Assembly (NCBI RefSeq): GCF_000205165.1
Contig: NZ_GL883809.1
Span: 1-50,325 of the forward strand
Source: Paraprevotella xylaniphila YIT 11841
Lineage (GTDB): Bacteria; Bacteroidota; Bacteroidia; Bacteroidales; Bacteroidaceae
Length of the DNA: 50,325 nt
Reading direction: 5' to 3'
Below the pieces are notes generated by a model. It saw only the letters and a program-made list of their open reading frames with translations, did not search any database and was not told the origin of the DNA. Shown here piece by piece: positions 44,489 to 50,325 of this stretch. The first letter of the stretch is position 1. Each line of letters opens with the position of its first letter. A program made the translations under genes and the position numbers.

Positions 44489-46213
44489 ATGAACTATAAA
44501 TGGAAATTAGAACCTCCTACACCGGAAAAACAGGAAGCGGCTGAGAGATTGGCCAAAGAGCTGAACATCAGCCCCATTCTCGGTCGTCTCTTGATAGAAC
44601 GCAATATCACGACGGTGGCGGATGCCAAGAAATTCTTCCGTCCCTCGCTCACAGGGCTGTACGACCCGTTCATGTTTACCGATATGGACAGGGCCGTAGA
44701 GCGCCTGAACAAAGCTTTGGGACGCAAGGAGAGAATCATGGTTTATGGAGATTATGACGTGGACGGTTGCACGGCCGTAGCATTGGTCTACAAGTTCCTG
44801 CAACAATATTATTCCAATATCGACTATTATATCCCCGACCGTTACGAAGAAGGGTATGGCGTGTCGGTCAAAGGAATCGACTATGCATACGAAAGCGAGG
44901 TCAAACTGATTATCGTGCTCGACTGCGGCATCAAGGCCGTAGATGAAATTGCATACGCCAAGGAAAAGGGTATCGACTTCATTATCTGCGACCACCACGT
45001 ACCGGACGAAATCCTTCCGCCGGCTGTGGCGATTCTGAATGCCAAACGATTCGACTCAACTTATCCCTATCCCCATTTGTCCGGCTGCGGCGTAGGTTTC
45101 AAATTCATGCAAGCTTTCGCACAAAGCAACGGCATCGAGTTCAGCCAACTTATCCCGTTATTGGACCTTTGTGCCGTCAGCATTGCGTCGGACATCGTGC
45201 CGATTATGGGAGAAAACCGAATCCTGGCCTACCACGGCCTACGGCAACTGAATGCCAACCCGAGCATCGGGCTAAAGGCCATCATCGACGTATGCGGCTT
45301 GTCGGAACGGGAGCTGACCATCAGTGACATCATCTTCAAAATCGGACCGCGTATCAATGCTTCGGGACGCATACAAAACGGAAAAGAGGCCGTGGCGTTG
45401 CTTGTGGAAAAAGACTATCAGACAGCGCATGAAATGGCGGAACAAATCAACCGCTACAACGACATGCGCAAAGGCTTGGACAAGTCTATGACGGAGGAAG
45501 CAAACGGTATCGTAGAGAAACTGGACAAACAAAGCGAACAAAAATCCATCGTCATTTACAACGAAGAGTGGCACAAGGGGGTTATCGGCATCGTAGCCTC
45601 ACGCCTGACGGAAATCTATTACCGGCCTTCGGTCGTACTGACCCGCACGGACAATCTGGCCACGGGTTCGGCGCGTTCCGTCTCGGGATTCGATGTCTAC
45701 AAGGCTATCGAAAGTTGCCGGGACTTATTGGAGAATTTCGGAGGACATACGTATGCTGCGGGCTTGTCCATGAAAGTGGAAAACGTACCGGAATTCCACC
45801 GGCGTTTCGAAGCTTACGTGGAAACACATATCCTGCCGGAACAGACTTCGGCCATATTGAACATCGACGCGCAAATAGACTTCAAGGACATCACGCGCAA
45901 ATTCCACCATGACCTTAAAAAGTTCAACCCTTTCGGACCGGACAATACGAAACCGCTGTTCTGCACGCAACATGTATATGACTACGGGACGAGCAAGGTC
46001 GTAGGACGCGAACAAGAACATATCAAATTGGAATTGGTGGACAACAAGAGCAACAACGTCATGAACGGCATCGCTTTCGGGCAAAGTTCACAGGCCCGTT
46101 ACATCAAGACCAAACGTTCTTTCGATATTTGCTACACTATCGAAGAAAACACACATAAACGGGGCGAAGTGCAACTTCAGATAGAGGACATCCGCCCCTC
46201 CGGTAAAGAATAA
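44489..46213 (+). CDS. recJ: Single-stranded-DNA-specific exonuclease RecJ
   Basis: A 574-residue 5'-3' ssDNA exonuclease of the DHH phosphoesterase family, used in recombination and repair. The DHH motifs are present in order: YGDYDVDGCTA, VLDCGIKAVDE, ICDHHVPDE, and further on SGCGVGFKF and the DHHA1 block GGHTYAAGLSMK. The C-terminal OB-like domain (ILNIDAQIDFKDI onward) completes the usual architecture. The start at 44489 gives the usual length of about 574 residues; an in-frame ATG 17 codons earlier (44438) adds residues unlike the family. It is followed after 18 bp by recQ. Confidence 0.96.
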   Translation: MNYKWKLEPPTPEKQEAAERLAKELNISPILGRLLIERNITTVADAKKFFRPSLTGLYDPFMFTDMDRAVERLNKALGRKERIMVYGDYDVDGCTAVALVYKFLQQYYSNIDYYIPDRYEEGYGVSVKGIDYAYESEVKLIIVLDCGIKAVDEIAYAKEKGIDFIICDHHVPDEILPPAVAILNAKRFDSTYPYPHLSGCGVGFKFMQAFAQSNGIEFSQLIPLLDLCAVSIASDIVPIMGENRILAYHGLRQLNANPSIGLKAIIDVCGLSERELTISDIIFKIGPRINASGRIQNGKEAVALLVEKDYQTAHEMAEQINRYNDMRKGLDKSMTEEANGIVEKLDKQSEQKSIVIYNEEWHKGVIGIVASRLTEIYYRPSVVLTRTDNLATGSARSVSGFDVYKAIESCRDLLENFGGHTYAAGLSMKVENVPEFHRRFEAYVETHILPEQTSAILNIDAQIDFKDITRKFHHDLKKFNPFGPDNTKPLFCTQHVYDYGTSKVVGREQEHIKLELVDNKSNNVMNGIAFGQSSQARYIKTKRSFDICYTIEENTHKRGEVQLQIEDIRPSGKE

Positions 46214-46231
46214 GCTTCACAAGATCCTCGC

Positions 46232-48139
46232 ATGGAAGACGTTTATCTGTCCATATTGAAAAAGTATTGGGGGTATGACGGGTTTCGCGGCATACAGCGG
46301 GAAATCATAGAAAGTATCGGAAACGGACGGGATACTTTGGGGCTTATGCCAACCGGTGGCGGCAAGTCCATTACATTTCAAGTGCCTGCGCTTAGCCGTG
46401 AAGGCATTTGTATCGTGGTCACTCCGCTTATCGCTTTGATGAAAGACCAGGTACGTAACTTGCGCGGAAGAGGCATCAAGGCTGCTGCCGTCTATTCCGG
46501 ACTGTCACGTGAGGAAATCCTCGTTACGTTGGAGAACTGCATTTTCGGCAATTACAAGTTCCTCTATGTATCCCCCGAACGGTTAGCCTCGGATATCTTC
46601 CTCGCAAAAGTACGCCACATGCCCGTGAGTTTCCTTACGGTGGACGAGGCGCACTGCATTTCCCAATGGGGCTATGACTTCCGTCCTTCGTACACCCGGA
46701 TTGCGGAAATCCGTAAAATCCTGCCGGACATTCCGGTTCTTGCCCTGACGGCCACGGCTACGCCTGAAGTGGTCAAGGACATCCAACGCCAGTTGGCCTT
46801 CAGGGAAGAGAATGCTTTCCGTATGAGTTTTGAGCGGAAAAATCTGGCTTACATTGTCCGGCATACAGAAGACAAGTTTGGGGAACTCATCCATATTCTG
46901 AATAGTACGAAGGGAGCGGCCATCGTATATACCAGAAGCCGACGGAATACCCGGGAAACCACGGAGAAATTACAAGCAGCCGGTATGTCCGCCACCTTTT
47001 ACCATGCCGGACTGAACGATGCGGAAAAAGACCTTTGCCAACATCAATGGCAAGAGGACAAAATACGGATTATGGTAGCGACCAATGCTTTTGGCATGGG
47101 AATCGACAAGCCGGATGTACGTTTGGTCATCCATCTCGACCTGCCGGACTCCATAGAGGCTTACTTCCAGGAGGCGGGGCGGGCCGGACGTGACGGCGCA
47201 CAGGCTTACGCAGTACTGCTATACCAAAGACACGACCGTACACGCTTGATGAAACGTATCCCCGATACTTTTCCGGACAAGGATGCCATACGGGATGTGT
47301 ACGAACACATTTGTTATTATTACCAGATGGCCATGGGAGACGGTTACAACGTAACCCGCGAATTCGACTTAGACGAATTCTGCCGTAACTTCAAACACTT
47401 TCCGGTCCAGACCGACAGTGCGCTACATTTATTGGAACGGGCAGGCTATATCGAATATACGGAAGAACAAGACAACGCCTCCCGCATACACTTTCTGCTC
47501 CGCCGCGACGAGCTATACCGCATTCATGAACTCGAGGCAGAACAGGAACAACTCATCCAATGGGTTTTACGCAGCTATGGAGGCGTGTTCAGCGATTATG
47601 TCTTTATGGACGAACGGCGTATTGCGGCTTTATCCGGGCTGACCACAGACCAGGTTTACCATGGACTGTTGGCACTTGGCAGGGCCAGAATCCTCCATTA
47701 CATCCCCCGCAAAAAAACGCCTTATATCACCTTCTCTTGTAAACGCATCGAAAAGGAACGTATCGTATTCCCTCCTTCCGTGTACGACGAACGCAAGAAA
47801 AATTTTAAAGAGCGGATTGAGTCCATGTTATACTATGCAGAAGAGGCTGACTTTTGCCGTAGCAAAGTCCTTTTGCACTATTTCGGTGAAAAAGACGCCC
47901 CCCCCTGCGAACAATGTGACGTTTGCCGGAAACGGAAATCTCATCCGCATACGGATGCTACGGACAAACAAATCATCGCACTTATACTGGAGACTTTAAA
48001 GGACGGCCAGAAGCACAGTGTGTCGGAAATGACTTTCCCGGGCATTCCCCGTGAAAAGACAGCACAGCTTCTGCACCAAATGATTGAGGAAGAAACCGTA
48101 CGTATTCAAAATGGCGTATTGTTTCTTCCTCATCCCTGA
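46232..48139 (+). CDS. recQ: ATP-dependent DNA helicase RecQ
   Basis: A 635-residue 3'-5' superfamily 2 helicase. Motif I is GGGKS at residues 42-46 (LMPTGGGKSITFQ), motif II is DEAH (VDEAHCISQWGYDFRPSY, including the RecQ aromatic-rich loop), motif III LTATATPEV, and motif VI QEAGRAGRDG. The RQC zinc-binding part is seen as FCRSKVLLHYFGEKDAPPCEQCDVC. A winged-helix-like C-terminal part follows, but no HRDC domain is recognised. With recJ immediately upstream (18 bp), the pair suits the RecF-type gap repair route, in which RecQ unwinds DNA and RecJ degrades the 5' strand. Confidence 0.96.
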   Translation: MEDVYLSILKKYWGYDGFRGIQREIIESIGNGRDTLGLMPTGGGKSITFQVPALSREGICIVVTPLIALMKDQVRNLRGRGIKAAAVYSGLSREEILVTLENCIFGNYKFLYVSPERLASDIFLAKVRHMPVSFLTVDEAHCISQWGYDFRPSYTRIAEIRKILPDIPVLALTATATPEVVKDIQRQLAFREENAFRMSFERKNLAYIVRHTEDKFGELIHILNSTKGAAIVYTRSRRNTRETTEKLQAAGMSATFYHAGLNDAEKDLCQHQWQEDKIRIMVATNAFGMGIDKPDVRLVIHLDLPDSIEAYFQEAGRAGRDGAQAYAVLLYQRHDRTRLMKRIPDTFPDKDAIRDVYEHICYYYQMAMGDGYNVTREFDLDEFCRNFKHFPVQTDSALHLLERAGYIEYTEEQDNASRIHFLLRRDELYRIHELEAEQEQLIQWVLRSYGGVFSDYVFMDERRIAALSGLTTDQVYHGLLALGRARILHYIPRKKTPYITFSCKRIEKERIVFPPSVYDERKKNFKERIESMLYYAEEADFCRSKVLLHYFGEKDAPPCEQCDVCRKRKSHPHTDATDKQIIALILETLKDGQKHSVSEMTFPGIPREKTAQLLHQMIEEETVRIQNGVLFLPHP

Positions 48140-48147
48140 GAATCTCG

Positions 48148-48167
48148 TTCCTCAACGTATATGGAAC
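48148..48167. terminator. Weak hairpin between convergent recQ and the CotH-like gene
   Basis: GTTCC (48148-48152) and GGAAC (48163-48167) form a 5-bp stem in the 35-bp gap between two convergent stops. It could end transcripts from either side, but it is too short to be sure. Confidence 0.3.
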
Positions 48168-48174
48168 ACACTTG

Positions 48175-49417
48175 CTATTTAATGGCTACTTTCACCGTAC
48201 GTTTTGTTTCTTCTTCCATCCAAGTAAGAATATAAATACCCTTTCTAAAAGAAGACAAATCTGCTGTCTGGCTTATTCTAAACTGCATGACACATTCACC
48301 ATTTGCCGCATAAATGGAAGCATGCCCGTCTATTTGCTTCATGTCATTGGACTCAAAATGCAACTGTTTTGTGTCCGGATTATACAATACCCAATACTGA
48401 CTCTCGCGACCAGACGATTCCACTGAGGTCTCCCCTTTTGCTTCATCTTTCTCAATACGCCATTGCCGGGTATCTTTCAAACTGTTCTCCGAATCATTGG
48501 TCCAACTTAACACACTATTTCCATTTTCCGCAGAACCTCCCGCATTATTTATAGCCAATTGGGTCAGCCTATTGACCAATATGTAAGTGTTGCCTGTATT
48601 TACCGGTACAAAACTCCATTGTTGACGGTGTTGGGAACTACGCGGTTTACGTAACTCCAACTGTGTTCCTGTTTTATAAATTTCTCCTTCTTTCACGGCA
48701 CAGTCGTACAAAGCCAAGCCGCTTTCACGATTGACGATCTGATAGTATTCTCCTACCGCCAGAATCTCCCACTGTTGGGTTTCTCGCTCACGAGCCGGCG
48801 ACCATGTACATACTTTATCCCCTTCGCTGTCTAAAACATCAATGGCATTGCCTGTACCTTTATTAAAAAGACGATAATAAAATCCCGTATCCAACGTAAA
48901 CTCCGGAGTAGGTTCTTCCATGCTCCCCATCTCTTCCGCTGCTTTGGCAAAAGTATTCGTCAAATATGCGCAATGCGTATGCAGAAATGATTTTAAATAA
49001 TCTACCCCCTCCTGATATGTACTAAAAAGCACAATCTCATTATAGTCCCGCCGGTCGATAGGCCACTTCTGGAAATTCATGGCTTGCGAACGGTCTATAA
49101 CTACAGACATACTGTCGATATAATCCATGACGTGCTCTTCTATCCCACGTGCCAGATACTCCTTCCACGTCCGATTTATCAACTGTACGAACCAAGGATC
49201 TTTCCACATTTGTAATACCCACTTCTGTGTCAAGTCTCCTCCAAAACCTTTATTTATCATCAAGCTCTCTGATACATCTCCCACGCGGTTGCAATTATTG
49301 AAAGCAATATCGTAATCCCATAAAGGTCCCCAATAGAATTTCTGGTCATCTTTCTTCTTGTACATATAGGTACTCCAGAAACCGTCCACATTACCGGTCA
49401 ACTCTGTTGAAATATAC
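48175..49417 (-). pseudogene. CotH-like surface protein, C-terminal part after a frameshift
   Basis: Continues the protein begun at 50206, in another frame. It opens with WYISTELTGNVDGFWSTYMY, a conserved CotH-kinase block, and keeps the metal/active-site element GPLWDYDIAFNN. Then come a ricin-type beta-trefoil at about residues 165-300 (FYYRLFNKGTGNAID, QQWEILAVGEYYQIVN, QQWSFVPVNTGNTYILVN) and a C-terminal T9SS-like sorting domain (SIYAANGECVMQF to RTVKVAIK). No good start codon or ribosome site precedes it (only a TTG at 49401), so it is unlikely to be made separately. Its 3' end faces recQ. Confidence 0.8.
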
Positions 49418-50206
49418 CAAACTGGCCAAAGTCAAGGAATCCACATAAGGACGATATCCCTTTTCCGGATCTGCAAAATCCGAAGAAAACAAGGCATCTT
49501 CGAACAATTGCATGTGGTTCTTAATATACTCTATTTGTCTAGGAATAATCACCTCTTCATCCGGAGATTTTACCGTTACCAACACATTACGTTTCGTTTT
49601 ATAATGTACAGGTTCAGCCGCACCAAAACCATCAACCTCCAAAAAGTATCCACCGGTTATATTAGCACCCTCCGTAGGAATCTCATCCTGTTCATCAATA
49701 TCCACACGCTTCTTTCTTACTTCCATTTGGTCGGATAGTTGGTAATTACCCAAATATGTACCGTTCAGTATCAAATCCACAAACTGGGCACCGGCCGTAA
49801 AAGGCTGTCCGGCAAAATCTCCGATACAGGCAGCCACAGCATTACGAAGCAAAGTTTTATCTGCAAAATTAGCCAACAGTGTCCAACTCTTCGCCTTTGC
49901 CCGTTCCGGCCCCATGAATTCCTGCTTTTCGGCAAACTTTATCCTATAAGGTTTCTTATCCAAATTCCAAGTAGAATTTCCACGTCCCCTAACACCTAAT
50001 GCATCGTACGTCTTCACGCCATTACTGTCTACATAATGCAACACGGCATCCACATAGTCTTCTTTGCTCACTATAGGTCGGCCGCCTTCCGTCTCGATAT
50101 AAATAGTGGGCAAATCTGTCTGCTGCACGTATTCCTGTGCCTGAAGTTGGAATGTACAGGAGAACAACATCAAAAATAAGCTTAAACTAAGTATTTTTCT
50201 TTTCAT
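49391..50206 (-). pseudogene. CotH-like surface protein, N-terminal part before a frameshift
   Basis: Begins with a signal peptide (MKRKILSLSLFLMLFSCTFQLQAQ, ATG at 50206) and carries the first half of a CotH-kinase domain: LPTIYIETEGGRPI, VRGRGNSTWNLDKKPYRIKF, KSWTLLANFADKTLLRN, and LNGTYLGNYQLSDQMEV, GGYFLEVDGF. After SLTLASL the frame is lost and a stop follows within eight codons, in the middle of the domain. The rest of the domain is intact in the next frame. CotH proteins are atypical protein kinases in spore formers; in Bacteroidales their role at the surface is not known. The product as read would be truncated before the conserved DYD motif. Confidence 0.8.
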
Positions 50207-50325
50207 ATCAAATAGATTTATGGTTTCTGCGCGTAAAGGTAATACTTTTTCGTGAGACTTTAAACTCTTAAGCAAAAAAACAAGCGAAAGTCACTTCCAA
50301 ATTCAATGTAACACCGTCTTTACGC

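Noticed and set aside
49391-49420. Programmed ribosomal frameshift in the CotH-like gene
   Set aside because: No slippery heptamer, and no stem-loop just downstream that I can see. A 2-nt loss in a TG pair explains the break more simply.

Overview
The window looks like a chromosomal segment of a gut-type Bacteroidales bacterium (Bacteroidaceae/Prevotellaceae-like, roughly half G+C by eye). Evidence: a type III glutamine synthetase, a hybrid two-component system (HTCS) regulator, many secreted glycoside hydrolases, promoters of the Bacteroidota type (TTTG, about 19 nt, TAnnTTTG), a Bacteroides-type class A beta-lactamase, and secreted proteins ending in type-A-like C-terminal sorting domains as used by type IX secretion (T9SS). 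I see no tRNA, rRNA, CRISPR array, insertion sequence or prophage.

Layout. 191-1300: serine hydrolase lipoprotein. 1645-6409 (minus): nitrogen operon, read as porin-like outer membrane protein, P-II protein, ammonium channel, glutamine synthetase III. 7435-9582 (minus): CstA peptide/pyruvate transporter, a translationally coupled small membrane protein, and a small beta-barrel protein. 9711-12395 (plus): GHL10 glycoside-hydrolase-like protein, DUF2007 protein, GNAT acetyltransferase. 12353-17226 (minus): MGMT-like protein, GH3 beta-glucosidase, an unnamed ATP-grasp-like protein and a GH43 enzyme. 17463-18488 (plus): a second, lipoprotein GH43 enzyme. 19294-24070: AAA-type ATPase and pyruvate:ferredoxin oxidoreductase.

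24192-39153 is the most distinctive part: an HTCS sensor-regulator followed on the same strand by a GH51 arabinofuranosidase with a degenerate GH43-like N-terminus, a 1500-residue protein joining a PL11 rhamnogalacturonan lyase to autotransporter-type beta-strand repeats, and a 1215-residue surface protein with three related binding-type modules. No SusC/SusD pair is present. I read it as a pectin (rhamnogalacturonan-I with arabinan side chains) utilisation locus of non-canonical form, with T9SS-like export of at least two products.

39501-41578 (minus): patatin phospholipase, small conserved protein and class A beta-lactamase in one tight operon. 41675-44308: M24 aminopeptidase P and secreted C1 peptidase. 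44489-48139: RecJ exonuclease and RecQ helicase, probably co-transcribed. 48175-50206 (minus): a CotH-kinase/ricin-lectin surface protein broken by a frameshift.

Non-coding stretches hold two unannotated repeat families: a 77-bp palindromic element (18643-18719 and 28136-28212) and a roughly 20-bp repeat found as six diverged copies around 18796-18837 and 39264-39375.
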